Positions 24,809-34,508 of a stretch of 64,000 nucleotides of DNA are shown piece by piece. The notes beneath the pieces are model-generated. The model saw nothing but the letters and a program-made list of their open reading frames with translations. It was not told the origin of the DNA and did no database searches. The position numbers and the translations under genes were made by a program. The DNA comes from Lentilitoribacter sp. Alg239-R112 (lineage in GTDB: Bacteria > Pseudomonadota > Alphaproteobacteria > Rhizobiales > Rhizobiaceae): positions 248,001 through 312,000 of the forward strand of contig NZ_LS999835.1 in assembly GCF_900537175.1 (NCBI RefSeq), read 5' to 3'. The stretch's first letter is position 1. Every line of letters starts with the position of its first letter.

Positions 24809-25092
24809 TTTTTCAAAAAAACCGACCTTACATATGCTAGGATTAGTATCGTTGCAAATGTAAAGGCTAATGCAGTTATCATATGTTCAACATTTGATAG
24901 ATGCAGCGCTATCTTTACCTTGGATAGCCAAAGGCCGACTTGAAACTGAATATTGATGATAATCATGTTTCCCCAAATGCCAAAACCTTGCCGACCCATG
25001 ATTGTATCGATGCTATAGGCTAGGAAGAAACTGAGAATTAATGTCAAGGAAAGTGCTGAGAAACCAGCTCCGGTATTAAGATCAAATAACAT
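24805..25092 (-). CDS. small membrane protein of unknown function
   Basis: A 95-residue protein with hydrophobic helices at about residues 10-29 (FSALSLTLILSFFLAYSIDT), 37-55 and 71-89. The ATG at 25092 follows AAGGGCGG and is preferred over the upstream in-frame codon at 25119. It converges with the DD-carboxypeptidase gene and overlaps its end. There is no recognisable family signature; it may be a three-helix inner-membrane protein. No function proposed. Confidence 0.7.
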   Translation of the reverse strand: MLFDLNTGAGFSALSLTLILSFFLAYSIDTIMGRQGFGIWGNMIIINIQFQVGLWLSKVKIALHLSNVEHMITALAFTFATILILAYVRSVFLKN

Positions 25093-25333
25093 ATAACCGC
25101 CCTTATGGTCGGCCCCCATGCGTTAGTTTATCATTTTTTGATCGATCAGGAGGGTAAATAATGTAATCTGCTTGCCGGTATTTTAAGTTAATCGTTAAAA
25201 GTTGAACTTTAGCGTTAATATATTGTTATTCGGTGCGTCTTTGCAGCACATTCGGCTTATGCAATTTTCTTGCTATGCGTAATTGATCGAACTACCGCAT
25301 TACTGCGTAAGAACATTAAGATAGGATATTGAA

Positions 25334-25537
25334 ATGGACATGGCTACAATCACTTATGGTCTGGCAATTATTTTTATGATCGCGGTTGCCGTGGTCTTGG
25401 TACGTGGCCTCATTAATATGGTGCGTGCCGGCGATGGAAATCTGTCTAATAAGCTCATGCGTATGCGCATTCTTTTGCAAGCAATCGCTGTGGTTTTGAT
25501 TGTAGCAACGCTTTGGCTAACCGGCGGAGGGCGCTAA
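25334..25537 (+). CDS. HIG1-domain twin-transmembrane protein
   Basis: A 67-residue protein with two membrane helices (residues about 8-28 and 44-62) separated by a polar loop, RAGDGNLSNKLMRMRILLQA, whose LMRMRILLQ segment is typical of the hypoxia-induced HIG1 family. In alphaproteobacteria these are commonly placed before a corrinoid adenosyltransferase, as here: the next gene starts 3 bp downstream. HIG1 proteins are linked to respiratory complex assembly. The link to cobalamin here is only positional. Confidence 0.85.
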   Translation: MDMATITYGLAIIFMIAVAVVLVRGLINMVRAGDGNLSNKLMRMRILLQAIAVVLIVATLWLTGGGR

Positions 25538-25540
25538 TCC

Positions 25541-26116
25541 ATGGTAACGCTGAATAAGATTTATACGAAGACGGGCGATGATGGCACGACGGCTCTGGTT
25601 AGTGGTGAACGACGTGTAAAGCATGATTTACGTGTTGAAGCCTATGGCACCGTTGATGAGCTGAATGCTTTTATAGGTGCTGCCAGGCTGGATGTTGCTG
25701 ATCCTCATGTCGACAATATGTTAAACCTTATCCAGAATGATTGCTTTGATCTGGGTGCTGACTTGGCTAATCCTCAAAGTGATTCTGACATGGAGTTTGA
25801 ACCTTTGCGAGTTGTCGATACGCAAGTTTCCAAGCTTGAAGGATATATTGACGAACTAAATGCAGAGCTTTCTCCATTAAAGTCGTTTGTATTGCCAGGC
25901 GGATCGCGCGCTGCTGCAAACTTGCATCAGGCAAGAACGATTGCTCGTCGTGCAGAGCGTGTTGCTACACATTTGGCAGAACAAGCCAATGAGGAGGTTA
26001 ATCCGCTGGCCATCAAATACTTAAACAGATTGTCAGATTTCCTATTTGTTGCAGCTCGATGGTGCAATAATAAGGGGGCTGATGATGTGCTTTGGATACC
26101 TGGCAAAAACCGCTGA
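25541..26116 (+). CDS. cob(I)yrinic acid a,c-diamide adenosyltransferase (PduO type)
   Basis: A 191-residue PduO/ATR family enzyme which adds the 5'-deoxyadenosyl group to corrinoid. Clear motifs are KIYTKTGDDGTTALVSGERR (residues 6-25) for ATP, VEAYGTVDELNAFIG (about 32-46) and the C-terminal LNRLSDFLFVAARW (about 167-180). It follows the HIG1 gene by 3 bp. It would supply adenosylcobalamin for enzymes such as methylmalonyl-CoA mutase. Length is normal for the family. Confidence 0.95.
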   Translation: MVTLNKIYTKTGDDGTTALVSGERRVKHDLRVEAYGTVDELNAFIGAARLDVADPHVDNMLNLIQNDCFDLGADLANPQSDSDMEFEPLRVVDTQVSKLEGYIDELNAELSPLKSFVLPGGSRAAANLHQARTIARRAERVATHLAEQANEEVNPLAIKYLNRLSDFLFVAARWCNNKGADDVLWIPGKNR

Positions 26117-26193
26117 GCATTTTACTTAAAATAAGGCACTTCAATAAATGATGAGTGTGCGTTAGGGTTGGTGTTCAAACCTCGGGCAGTTAT

Positions 26194-26934
26194 ATGTTTA
26201 TACCTTTATATGATGATAACAAGCTGAATCACATTCGCTTTCAGTGGGTGACCTTAGCAATAATTATTTTAAATGTTCTGCTTTGGTTGCTTATGGCAGG
26301 GTTTGGTGAGGAAAGCAGCTTTAGCGCTTCAGTTGTTCTTGGTTTTGGTTTCATTCCTTCCATCGCCAGTGGTTTAACCGAACTTTCTCCAGAATTGCTC
26401 CTTTTTCCTGAATGGCTAAACTATGTCAGCTATGCCTTTGTACATGGAGGTTTTATCCACCTTGCAGGCAATATGGTTTTTCTTTGGGTTTTTAGCGATA
26501 ATGTTGAAGATGCGATGGGGCACGTTCGCTTTGTTATTTTCTATTGTGTCTGTGCCGCTGCCGGGGCTTATTTTCATGGACTTTTACAACCAGAGTCCGA
26601 TGCTCCGCTGATTGGAGCCTCTGGTGCTGCCGCAGGAATGGCATCTGCTTATTTGTTGCTACACCCTCGTGTTAGGATTTGGACGTTGGCATTTGGTCGA
26701 ATTCCACTACCGTTGCCAAGCTACATTATGATTGGATTATGGATTCTGTTTCAGTTTTACATGCTAATAACGGATTTTGATGGTCAGGTATCCTGGGGTG
26801 CACATGTAGGTGGTATTCTCGCAGGAGCTGTTTTGGTTTTCTTCATGAAGCGAAAGTCCGTCAAGCTTTTCCAAAAACCTCGCCTCTTAGATGAAATTCC
26901 TGAAAATGATGAGGAGCGAGCGACTTTGGGTTGA
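26194..26934 (+). CDS. rhomboid-family intramembrane serine protease
   Basis: A 246-residue membrane protein with about six to seven helices. The catalytic serine is in IGASGAAAGM (about residue 144). The catalytic histidine is in VSWGAHVGGILAG (about 201), and the conserved HxxxN-type loop is FVHGGFIHLAGNMVFLWVF (about 82-100). The N-terminus MFIPLYDDNKLNHIRFQWVT is typical; the GTG at 26155 would add 13 unlikely residues. It should cleave membrane-protein helices. Substrates unknown. Confidence 0.93.
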   Translation: MFIPLYDDNKLNHIRFQWVTLAIIILNVLLWLLMAGFGEESSFSASVVLGFGFIPSIASGLTELSPELLLFPEWLNYVSYAFVHGGFIHLAGNMVFLWVFSDNVEDAMGHVRFVIFYCVCAAAGAYFHGLLQPESDAPLIGASGAAAGMASAYLLLHPRVRIWTLAFGRIPLPLPSYIMIGLWILFQFYMLITDFDGQVSWGAHVGGILAGAVLVFFMKRKSVKLFQKPRLLDEIPENDEERATLG

Positions 26935-27032
26935 AAACCTAATATGCTGATTCTAATCTCTCAGGAATAAAGATAATGATTAGTTAACCATAACATTTTA
27001 AGCTTTGCCATCAGGCATAGTTGGTGAGTGAT

Positions 27033-29549
27033 ATGGGTCTAAAAGATAATAGCTTAAAGCAAGCACGTCGCATGATGATGGGTATGCGCGCAGGCTATAT
27101 TGTTGCTTTGTCTGTAATGGTTGTCATGTGTGCAATGCTCTATCTTGAGCAACGTGAGAATGAAAATCGTATAAAAAATACTGTAGAGCTCTCCAATAAA
27201 CTAAGTGCTGTGAGTAATGGATTCACCCGCGCAGCTAAACTTTCATATGTGACGATCAGAACTTATTCATCAAATGCTGTTGATGAACGCATAAAGGGTA
27301 TGACGTTTAAGGAGCGGATTGCCTTTTATAAAACAGCAGAACCCGAAATGAAAATTCGAATTGCAAAGACCACTGCAATCCGAATTATGGATAAACTTTA
27401 TCACCAAACTTTGGACCTTGATGCCCTTTGGTGGCAAGCTCCCAAAGAGTTTAGACAAGAACTTATCGACAGAAATATTATTAATGCGAGCGCCAAGCCA
27501 TTTTTTAAATATGAAGAAGTTGCGGAAAATATCCTGCTAAAACGAGCAAAATCAGAAGTGCATATGTATGTTGCAGCAAATAAATTTATCGATGAATATG
27601 AAAGCTTCATACAATCTCATATTGTTCGTGCTCAAGATTTTTTGAAGCGCTACCTATCAGATTTTGTCGAAAAACAATCAAATGAGCAGAGTGATTTCTT
27701 TCTGGTCATATTGACCGCTCTTGTAATTCTGGGTTTCTTTGTCTTTTTGCCAATTGATATCACATTAAGACGGCTCTTTTCCAAACTGGTCGAAAAGACA
27801 AATGTTGCTAATAAGGCGTTAAAGGAGGCCCAGGCAGCTGATAAGGCAAAATCGGAATTTCTAGCCACCATGAGCCATGAAATAAGAACGCCTATGAATG
27901 GTGTGCTGGGAATGGCGGAGCTGCTGTCTCGTACAGAATTAGATACACGCCAGAAGACCTTTTCTGATGTGATCATCAAATCCGGTAATGCACTTCTTGC
28001 GATCATTAATGATATTCTTGATTTTTCCAAAATTGAAGCCGCACAGCTATCACTGGTGGAAGCACCTTTTAATCTGTCTGAGTCCATAGAAGACATTACA
28101 TCTTTAATGAGTGGAAAAGCAGCGGAAAAAAACATCGAATTATTGGTGAAGGTAGATCAAACAATTCCTCAATCAGTGATGGGAGATCAGGGAAGATTAA
28201 GGCAGGTTTTAACCAACCTTGTTGGTAATGCAGTCAAATTTACAGAAGAAGGGCATGTCTTTCTAAAAGCAACAATACAGCCATTACATTCAGAAGATAA
28301 AGACGACCATATTCGGATAGGTTTTGAAATCTCGGATACTGGTATGGGCATTCCAGAAGATCAAATCGGTTCGGTGTTTGAAAAGTTTAGTCAAGTTGAT
28401 GGTTCAAAGTCTCGTAAGCACGAGGGTACAGGTTTGGGACTTGCCATATCTGCGCGGCTTATAGCGCTAATGGGAGGGAATATCAGAGTTACGAGTGAAT
28501 TAAATGTGGGGTCTACATTCAGTTTCTCAATTGCCTTGCCGATTGACCAAGATGCAAAGAATGTTTCAGATCAACCTTTAGCAAAAGTTGCCCACTCACG
28601 TATCCTTATAATCGATGACAACAGCATTAATCGAGCTATCTTGACTGAATATTGTCAGGGATGGGGCCATGATTGTGTTGCCGTGGAAGCTGGTGCAATT
28701 GGTCTTAAATTTCTCGAGCATTCAGCACAGGAATTTAGCTCTCCTGTTGATATAGTAATTTTAGACTTCCATATGCCTGACATGAACGGAGCAGATGTTA
28801 TTCGTGCCATTCGTGCCAATCCAGCTATAGCGAAAACACCAATTCTGATCTTATCATCCGTGGATCAAGCTGATGAACTTGCGGACTTGGGAGATATGGA
28901 GGTGGAAGGGTTCCTCACTAAACCTGCGCGTAACAATATTCTTCAGTCAACATTAAACTCAATTCTGAAAAAGAAAATGGTTAGAGAGAGCCGCGAGCAG
29001 GTCAGCACAGTTCAGTCAATTGTTGATAACAAACGAAAAGTTAGTACGAGACAATCAATCAAACCGGCATCTAATGACAAGCTACCTGAGGCTATACAAC
29101 AAGAAGAGGGTGTGGAGCAGCTGGCGAGAAAATCTTCTCAGTTAACAGTACTTGTTGCGGAAGATAATGCTGTTAATCAAATTGTATTTACTGAGGCGCT
29201 TAAACAGTTTGAAAGAGACTTTATGATTGTTAGTGACGGCCTTGAAGCAGTAAAAGCATGGCAAGAAGAACGACCCAAAGTTGTTGTGATGGATGTCTCG
29301 ATGCCAAATATGAGTGGTCATGAGGCAAGTGTAGAAATTCGTAAGATTGAGCAGAAACTGGGTCTAGAGCGAACGCCAATTATTGCTGTCACAGCGCATG
29401 CCCAAAAAAGCGATCGAGAAAACTGTCTAGAAGCCGGCATGGATGATTATATGACAAAGCCAATCTCACCAGAAATATTAAATGACAAGATTAGTCACTG
29501 GCTTGATGAACAGGGTTCTGAGGGTAAAGTTTCGGGTAATTCAGGCTGA
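27033..29549 (+). CDS. hybrid sensor histidine kinase with two receiver domains
   Basis: An 838-residue inner-membrane sensor. A first TM helix lies near residues 19-38, a periplasmic domain of about 180 residues follows, and a second TM helix lies near 222-246. The histidine box SHEIRTPMNGVLG (His about 282), the ATPase domain (NLVGNAVKF, DTGMGIP, GTGLGLAIS) and two receivers follow, with aspartates near 578 (ILDFHMPD) and 754 (VMDVSMPN). There is no separate HPt domain in the window. TTAACCAT, a CtrA-like half-site, lies upstream at 26984-26991. The signal is unknown. TTG 27021 is an alternative start. Confidence 0.93.
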   Translation: MGLKDNSLKQARRMMMGMRAGYIVALSVMVVMCAMLYLEQRENENRIKNTVELSNKLSAVSNGFTRAAKLSYVTIRTYSSNAVDERIKGMTFKERIAFYKTAEPEMKIRIAKTTAIRIMDKLYHQTLDLDALWWQAPKEFRQELIDRNIINASAKPFFKYEEVAENILLKRAKSEVHMYVAANKFIDEYESFIQSHIVRAQDFLKRYLSDFVEKQSNEQSDFFLVILTALVILGFFVFLPIDITLRRLFSKLVEKTNVANKALKEAQAADKAKSEFLATMSHEIRTPMNGVLGMAELLSRTELDTRQKTFSDVIIKSGNALLAIINDILDFSKIEAAQLSLVEAPFNLSESIEDITSLMSGKAAEKNIELLVKVDQTIPQSVMGDQGRLRQVLTNLVGNAVKFTEEGHVFLKATIQPLHSEDKDDHIRIGFEISDTGMGIPEDQIGSVFEKFSQVDGSKSRKHEGTGLGLAISARLIALMGGNIRVTSELNVGSTFSFSIALPIDQDAKNVSDQPLAKVAHSRILIIDDNSINRAILTEYCQGWGHDCVAVEAGAIGLKFLEHSAQEFSSPVDIVILDFHMPDMNGADVIRAIRANPAIAKTPILILSSVDQADELADLGDMEVEGFLTKPARNNILQSTLNSILKKKMVRESREQVSTVQSIVDNKRKVSTRQSIKPASNDKLPEAIQQEEGVEQLARKSSQLTVLVAEDNAVNQIVFTEALKQFERDFMIVSDGLEAVKAWQEERPKVVVMDVSMPNMSGHEASVEIRKIEQKLGLERTPIIAVTAHAQKSDRENCLEAGMDDYMTKPISPEILNDKISHWLDEQGSEGKVSGNSG

Positions 29550-29681
29550 TGTAAACCATTCAACGTAAAACCTCTTGCCGCATTTGATGCAAGACACTAC
29601 ATATCAAAAAGAATTAAATTGATTTCGAATATTCTGACGTTGGTTAGATATATTGATGAAATCGACTATGGAGATATTTAA

Positions 29682-29972
29682 ATGATAGCTGTATTTGCTA
29701 CACTTGACGCTATTCTTGGATTTTATACCTATATCATTATCGGTAGTGTAATATTTTCTTGGCTTTATGCGTTTAACGTCATTAATTCTGGCAATCAGTT
29801 TGTGGGTATGATTGGTGAGTTCCTGCATAAGCTGACGGAGCCTGTGCTGCGGCCTATACGGAATATAATGCCGAATTTGGGTGGACTTGATATTTCTCCA
29901 ATCGTTTTGTTGTTTGGCATTTATTTCATTCGTATTTTTCTGCAAACAACAGTTGCACCATTATTTATCTAA
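29682..29972 (+). CDS. YggT family membrane protein
   Basis: A 96-residue protein with two hydrophobic blocks (residues about 8-28 and 70-92) and the YggT hallmark between them, [20 protein letters not shown] (about 48-67). YggT proteins are small inner-membrane proteins linked to osmotic or envelope stress and division-site positioning in some bacteria. GGAG before the ATG gives a clear ribosome-binding site. It overlaps the DUF167 gene by 1 bp, a pairing common in Proteobacteria. Confidence 0.92.
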   Translation: MIAVFATLDAILGFYTYIIIGSVIFSWLYAFNVINSGNQFVGMIGEFLHKLTEPVLRPIRNIMPNLGGLDISPIVLLFGIYFIRIFLQTTVAPLFI

Positions 29973-30283
29973 TGAGTTGGGTACAAGGCCGGGGCGATGA
30001 TAGTTCGTATTTGTTTTTGCGCCTAACACCCAATGCTCAACATGATGGCATCAACGGTATTTATGAACATGCGGATGGTAAGAATTATTTACAGATAAGT
30101 GTGCGAGCTGTGCCTGAAAATGGTAAAGCTAACAAAGCTGTTACAGTACTTCTTGCAAAAATATTGTCTATTGCAAGATCTGGCGTCAAACTAAAAAGCG
30201 GCTCAAAGAGCCGCTTTAAATGTATTCAGATTAATATGCCTGCCAGTTTGATAGAGCAGAAAATCGAATCTCGAGATATTTGA
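29972..30283 (+). CDS. DUF167 / YggU family protein
   Basis: A 103-residue protein of the DUF167 (YggU) family, recognised by FLRLTPNAQHDGINGI near residue 15, VRAVPENGKANKAVTVLLAK (about 45-64) and KSGSKSRFK (about 76-84). The function of the family is not firmly known. Its 3' part contains a 10-bp hairpin (30195-30217) which, on the opposite strand, has the form of a terminator for the converging ppa gene. The amino-acid sequence of this part (GSKSRFK) remains typical of the family. Confidence 0.9.
   Translation: MSWVQGRGDDSSYLFLRLTPNAQHDGINGIYEHADGKNYLQISVRAVPENGKANKAVTVLLAKILSIARSGVKLKSGSKSRFKCIQINMPASLIEQKIESRDI
30195..30217 (-). terminator. Rho-independent terminator of ppa, inside the DUF167 gene
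   Basis: On the minus strand AAAGCGGCTC and GAGCCGCTTT form a perfect 10-bp stem with a 3-base loop, and the sequence continues TTTTTAG. The stem starts about 70 bp past the ppa stop codon at 30287. The terminator lies wholly inside the coding sequence of the convergent DUF167 gene (30283 is its last base). Confidence 0.75.
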
Positions 30284-30286
30284 TTA

Positions 30287-30814
30287 CTATTTCTTTGCGC
30301 GTTCGATAGCTGCCACAATTAGCTCTCTTGCTGCCTCTGCACCCTTCCAATCACCAATCTTAACCCATTTTCCAGGTTCAAGATCTTTGTAGTGCTCAAA
30401 GAAATGCTGAATTTGTTTGACGGTTATGTCAGGTAAATCTTTTACATCATGCACATGCGCATAACGCTGTGTAACCGTTGGCGCCGGGACGGCAATAATT
30501 TTTTCATCCTCGCCAGAATTATCTTCCATAACGAGAACACCAATTGGGCGTACATTTATGACGCAACCTGGAACCAATGGACGTGTGTTACAAACAAGAA
30601 CATCAATAGGGTCACCATCGTCAGACAATGTATGTGGGACAAATCCGTAGTTACCTGGGTATGTCATAGGTGTGTAGAGAAAGCGATCTACGACCAATGT
30701 GCCTGAATCCTTATCAAGCTCATATTTAATTGGATGGCCGCCAACTGGAACCTCAATGATCACGTTGACATCTTCTGGCGGATTATTGCCAATTTTAATT
30801 GCGTCTACTCTCAT
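30287..30814 (-). CDS. ppa: inorganic pyrophosphatase
   Basis: A 175-residue family I pyrophosphatase which splits pyrophosphate into two phosphates. The signature DGDPIDVLV (about residues 66-74) and the nearby [20 protein letters not shown] (about 30-49) contain the magnesium- and phosphate-binding residues. [14 protein letters not shown] marks the C-terminal part. Normal length. The gene converges with DUF167, leaving 3 bp between the stops, and its terminator lies within that gene. Confidence 0.96.
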   Translation of the reverse strand: MRVDAIKIGNNPPEDVNVIIEVPVGGHPIKYELDKDSGTLVVDRFLYTPMTYPGNYGFVPHTLSDDGDPIDVLVCNTRPLVPGCVINVRPIGVLVMEDNSGEDEKIIAVPAPTVTQRYAHVHDVKDLPDITVKQIQHFFEHYKDLEPGKWVKIGDWKGAEAARELIVAAIERAKK

Positions 30815-30933
30815 AGAAGGGAACTCCGGAATTATTGTAGAAATATTACAGCACCTTATTGCGTTGCAGCAAGGATTTGTAAAGTCTGAAAGTAGGAAAA
30901 AATTAAATCGTCTGAGATAGAGGGCAGGTTACC

Positions 30934-31440
30934 CTATGACCAGGCATAGGCAACTTTGCCAAATTCTTTTTCGTCAAATACTTCATGACCAATAGCAATT
31001 TGTTGACCGCCAAGTGCTTCGTAGAAGTTTACTGCACTCTGATTGTCTTGCAAACACCAGACCACGCAACCACGATGATCAAGTGAATTTAAATATCTGC
31101 GAGATTCTGTAAATAATTTACGACCTAACCCGATGCCCATAAATTCCGGGCGAAGGTATAATTCATATATCTCACCCTCTTGAGAAAGATTTCTGACGCG
31201 ATTAACACCAAACGTCGTATAGCCAGCAACCTCTCCACCAACATCCACAACCATGACATTTGCTGAGCCGGTTATGGCGCGTTTCCACCATGATACATTT
31301 CTGCGTTCAAACATCTGGCGCAAAGTTATATGGGGAAGCAGACCATTATAAGTATAGGTCCAAGCTTGCTTATGAACATCTGAAACATCCACGCAATCTT
31401 CTATCTCGGCAGGTCTGATATCTATCGTAAGAGCATCCAT
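30934..31440 (-). CDS. GNAT-family N-acetyltransferase
   Basis: A 168-residue acetyltransferase fold. The acetyl-CoA binding loop is LYLRPEFMGIGLGRKLFTES (residues about 92-111), with the R/Q-x-x-G-x-G/A pattern, and the end CLQDNQSAVNFYEALGGQQ (about 131-149) is typical of the RimI-like class. The N-terminus IRPAEIEDCVDVSDVHKQAW is also usual. Substrate unknown. It lies upstream of ppa on the same strand with a 120-bp gap, so it is probably a separate unit. Confidence 0.88.
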   Translation of the reverse strand: MDALTIDIRPAEIEDCVDVSDVHKQAWTYTYNGLLPHITLRQMFERRNVSWWKRAITGSANVMVVDVGGEVAGYTTFGVNRVRNLSQEGEIYELYLRPEFMGIGLGRKLFTESRRYLNSLDHRGCVVWCLQDNQSAVNFYEALGGQQIAIGHEVFDEKEFGKVAYAWS

Positions 31441-31496
31441 GGTCTCAGTTAAAGAGATTTTCGCTCATTAGAAAAGTAGGAATTTTTATATAATAA

Positions 31497-31528
31497 AGCC
31501 CACCCACAGTTCTTTTTGTAGATGGGCT
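31497..31528 (-). terminator. probable terminator after typA
   Basis: On the minus strand AGCCCATCTAC pairs with GTGGGTGGGCT over 11 bases including G-U pairs, with a 10-base loop, followed by TTATTATAT. It starts 15 bp after the typA stop (31543). Confidence 0.6.
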
Positions 31529-31542
31529 AAATTTGTTATTTT

Positions 31543-33357
31543 TTAGCTTGCACGTGATTTTTCGAAGCGTTTGCGCTCATGTGGATCCAAGTGGATCTTA
31601 CGTAGTCGAATATTTGAAGGCGTAACTTCCATTAACTCATCATCTTGAATCCAAGAGAGAGCTTTTTCAAGCGTCATTTTAATTGGTGTTGTTAGTTTCA
31701 CCGCATCATCTTTACCTGATGCGCGCATGTTTGTTAGCTTTTTGCCCTTCAGAATGTTGACTTCCAAATCATTCGGACGGTTATGAATACCAACAATCAT
31801 ACCTGCATAAACTTTTTCGCCAGCCCCTATGATGAATGGACCGCGATCTTCAAGGTTAAACATCGCATAGGCAACAGATTCACCTTGTTCTTGCGAGATA
31901 AGAACACCGTTATTGCGTCCACCAATGGGGCCTTTATATGGTTCATAACCATGGAACAGGCGGTTCATAATGGCCGTACCGCGCGTATCAGTCATAAGTT
32001 CAGATTGATACCCGATCAAGCCGCGGGTCGGTGCTTGGAATACCAAGCGTTGGCGTGTACCGCCAGATGGACGAAGTTCAATCATATCGCCTTTGCGTTC
32101 GGCCATTTTCTGAACAACAACGCCTGAATATTCCTCATCTACATCGATGACAACTTCTTCAACGGGCTCTAGCTTTACGCCATCTTCTTCCTTCATTACA
32201 ACACGTGGACGGGAAACGGCGATTTCAAATCCCTCACGGCGCATGGTTTCAATCAGAACTGCAAGTTGAAGCTCGCCGCGACCTGATACGTAGAAGCTAT
32301 CTTTGTCATCAGCTTCTTCAATTTTCAGCGCAACGTTACCTTCGGCTTCTTTAAAGAGACGATCACGAATAACACGAGATGTGACTTTATCACCTTCTGT
32401 GCCTGCCAATGGTGAATCATTGACAATGAATGACATTGTAACCGTTGGCGGATCAATTGGTTGCGCAATCATCGGCGTGTTAATTGATGGATCGCAGAAT
32501 GTATCAGCGACAGTACCTTTTGAAAGACCTGCAATTGCTACAATATCACCCGCATGAGCTTCATCCAGCGCAACGCGTTCCATACCTCGGAAGGCAAGAA
32601 TTTTAGAAATTCGACCATTTTCAAGAGTTTTACCATCAGCATTTAGAACTTTAACACTCTGGTTTGGTTTGATCGAGCCAGAATTAATGCGTCCAGTGAT
32701 AATTCGGCCAAGGAAGTTATTTGCTTCCAGAATTGTGCCGATCATAGAGAACGGACCTTCTTCAACCTCTGGTTCTTTAACATGCTCAGTAACGAGCTTG
32801 AACATTGGCTGTAGACCTTCTGACTGATCACCATCAAGCTCTGTATTCATCCATCCTGAACGGCCTGAACCGTACAAAATTGGGAAATCCAGTTGCTCGT
32901 CCGTTGCGTCAAGACTTGCAAATAGGTCAAATACTTCGTCGACAACTTCTTCTGCACGCGCGTCAGAACGGTCAACCTTATTAATCGCGACGATCGGTTT
33001 TAGACCAACTTTAAGCGCTTTACCAACCACAAACTTGGTTTGCGGCATTGGGCCTTCGGCTGCATCAACCAAGACAATGGCACCATCCACCATGTTGAGA
33101 ATACGCTCAACCTCACCGCCGAAATCAGCGTGTCCGGGAGTATCGACGATGTTAATTCGGATACCTTCCCATTCAACGGATGTTGCTTTGGCAAGAATAG
33201 TAATCCCGCGTTCTTTTTCTAAATCATTGGAATCCATCATACGTTCTTCGGTTGCTTGGTGAGCATCGAAGGTTGATGATTGTTTCATAAGTTCATCGAC
33301 AAGTGTTGTTTTGCCATGATCAACGTGGGCAATGATCGCAATATTGCGCATAGTCAT
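31543..33357 (-). CDS. typA: ribosome-associated GTPase TypA/BipA
   Basis: A 604-residue translational GTPase, full length. The G1 motif is IIAHVDHGKTTLVDELMK (residues about 7-24), RGITILAK (about 49-56) is the switch I threonine region, DTPGHADFGGEVER (about 72-85) is G3, and NKVDRSDAR (about 126-134) is G4. BipA binds the ribosome and helps 50S assembly and stress or low-temperature growth. Alternative start ATG at 33351 begins directly at MRNIAIIAHVD. It is followed by a probable terminator. Confidence 0.97.
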   Translation of the reverse strand: MTMRNIAIIAHVDHGKTTLVDELMKQSSTFDAHQATEERMMDSNDLEKERGITILAKATSVEWEGIRINIVDTPGHADFGGEVERILNMVDGAIVLVDAAEGPMPQTKFVVGKALKVGLKPIVAINKVDRSDARAEEVVDEVFDLFASLDATDEQLDFPILYGSGRSGWMNTELDGDQSEGLQPMFKLVTEHVKEPEVEEGPFSMIGTILEANNFLGRIITGRINSGSIKPNQSVKVLNADGKTLENGRISKILAFRGMERVALDEAHAGDIVAIAGLSKGTVADTFCDPSINTPMIAQPIDPPTVTMSFIVNDSPLAGTEGDKVTSRVIRDRLFKEAEGNVALKIEEADDKDSFYVSGRGELQLAVLIETMRREGFEIAVSRPRVVMKEEDGVKLEPVEEVVIDVDEEYSGVVVQKMAERKGDMIELRPSGGTRQRLVFQAPTRGLIGYQSELMTDTRGTAIMNRLFHGYEPYKGPIGGRNNGVLISQEQGESVAYAMFNLEDRGPFIIGAGEKVYAGMIVGIHNRPNDLEVNILKGKKLTNMRASGKDDAVKLTTPIKMTLEKALSWIQDDELMEVTPSNIRLRKIHLDPHERKRFEKSRAS

Positions 33358-33501
33358 AGTAGTTTCGCCTTCTAGGGAGGAATTGGCTTTACATCGAAAA
33401 AAGGGCCGAAAAGTTTATAACTTAACAAGCCGATGCGCGCTCGTTACACGGTTTTTGACAAAAACAAAAGGTTTAATCTCAATTGAGTGCGCAGAGGTTA
33501 A

Positions 33502-34494
33502 TCAGCAATAATCCTCTGGACCTACCCGTTGCGGTTCAGAATAGCGGTATCCGTGAGCAAACCCAACAGGCAAAATGGCTTCAATTTCGTCTAACTCAGT
33601 TTGCGAGAGATTGATATCAGCACCTTCCGCGCATTGTTCAAGGTGATTGACTGTTCTTGTGCCAGGAATTGGTATTGAGATATCATTTTGCGCAAGGATC
33701 CATGCAATCGTAAGGCCTGCGGAGCTAACACCTTTGTCTTTCGCGTAAGATCTGTATGTACTAATTTTTGCCTGATTGGCGGCAAGGTTTGGTTCTATAA
33801 AGCGTGGATTTGGGTGCCGGAAGTCGGTTTTACTAAAACTCTCAGCTTTCATATTTGCACCATCATCGGTCAAAATTCCCCGCCCTAAAGGTGAGAAGGG
33901 GACAAATGTTGTGCCTAGTCGCTTACAAGCCTGAATAACACCCAGTTCTGGCATACGTGTCCAAATCGAGTATTCGCTTTGAACAGCTGCCACGGGATAG
34001 ATTGCGCTAGCCCGTTCTAGCGATGATGGTGAAATTTCGGAAAACCCGATAGCTCCAATTTTCCCCTGATCAATAAATTTGACCAGCGTCTCCATCACAT
34101 CTTCGATGGGGCGGGTTTGATCTCGGCGATGAATATAATAAAGGTCGACATAATCTACCCCTAGACGCTTCAAAGAACCTTCCAGGCAATCTGATAGATA
34201 TTCAGGGGAATTATCAAAGGCACGAGGCGGTGTTGTATTTATACCGCCTTTGGTCGCAATGGTGTATTTTAGCTCCGGATTTTCTTTAAGGAATTTCCCG
34301 ATTATATCTTCTGAAACACCGTCTCCGTAGATTTTAGCGGTATCGAGGTGCGTCATGCCCAATTCATGCGCTTTTGCGAGTGTGTCATGGGCTGTTTTGA
34401 TATCGCAAGCGCCATAGAAGCCAGCAAAGGACATGCATCCTAAGCCAACCGCACCGACCATAGGGCCATTTGGGCCCAATCTACGTTGCTGCAT
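33502..34494 (-). CDS. aldo/keto reductase
   Basis: A 330-residue NADPH-dependent reductase with a TIM-barrel fold. The catalytic tetrad is visible: Asp in THLDTAKIYGDGVSEDIIGK (about residues 49-68), Tyr in the same segment, Lys in IATKGG (about 79-84) and His in YIHRRD (about 119-124). The C-terminal cofactor site is SIPIPGTRTVNHLEQ (about 274-288). This type often acts on small aldehydes or has a broad range. It follows the peptidase gene by 14 bp, suggesting one transcript, though no functional link is obvious. Confidence 0.92.
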   Translation of the reverse strand: MQQRRLGPNGPMVGAVGLGCMSFAGFYGACDIKTAHDTLAKAHELGMTHLDTAKIYGDGVSEDIIGKFLKENPELKYTIATKGGINTTPPRAFDNSPEYLSDCLEGSLKRLGVDYVDLYYIHRRDQTRPIEDVMETLVKFIDQGKIGAIGFSEISPSSLERASAIYPVAAVQSEYSIWTRMPELGVIQACKRLGTTFVPFSPLGRGILTDDGANMKAESFSKTDFRHPNPRFIEPNLAANQAKISTYRSYAKDKGVSSAGLTIAWILAQNDISIPIPGTRTVNHLEQCAEGADINLSQTELDEIEAILPVGFAHGYRYSEPQRVGPEDYC

Positions 34495-34508
34495 CTTGTT
34501 CTCTCCAA

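Noticed and set aside
24805..25119. Longer reading of the small membrane protein from 25119
   Set aside because: The extra nine residues have no ribosome-binding site, while the start at 25092 has one.
30195..30217. Terminator for the YggT-DUF167 unit on the plus strand
   Set aside because: On that strand the stem lies before the stop codon and is followed by AAATG, not T residues; the T-tract is on the minus strand.
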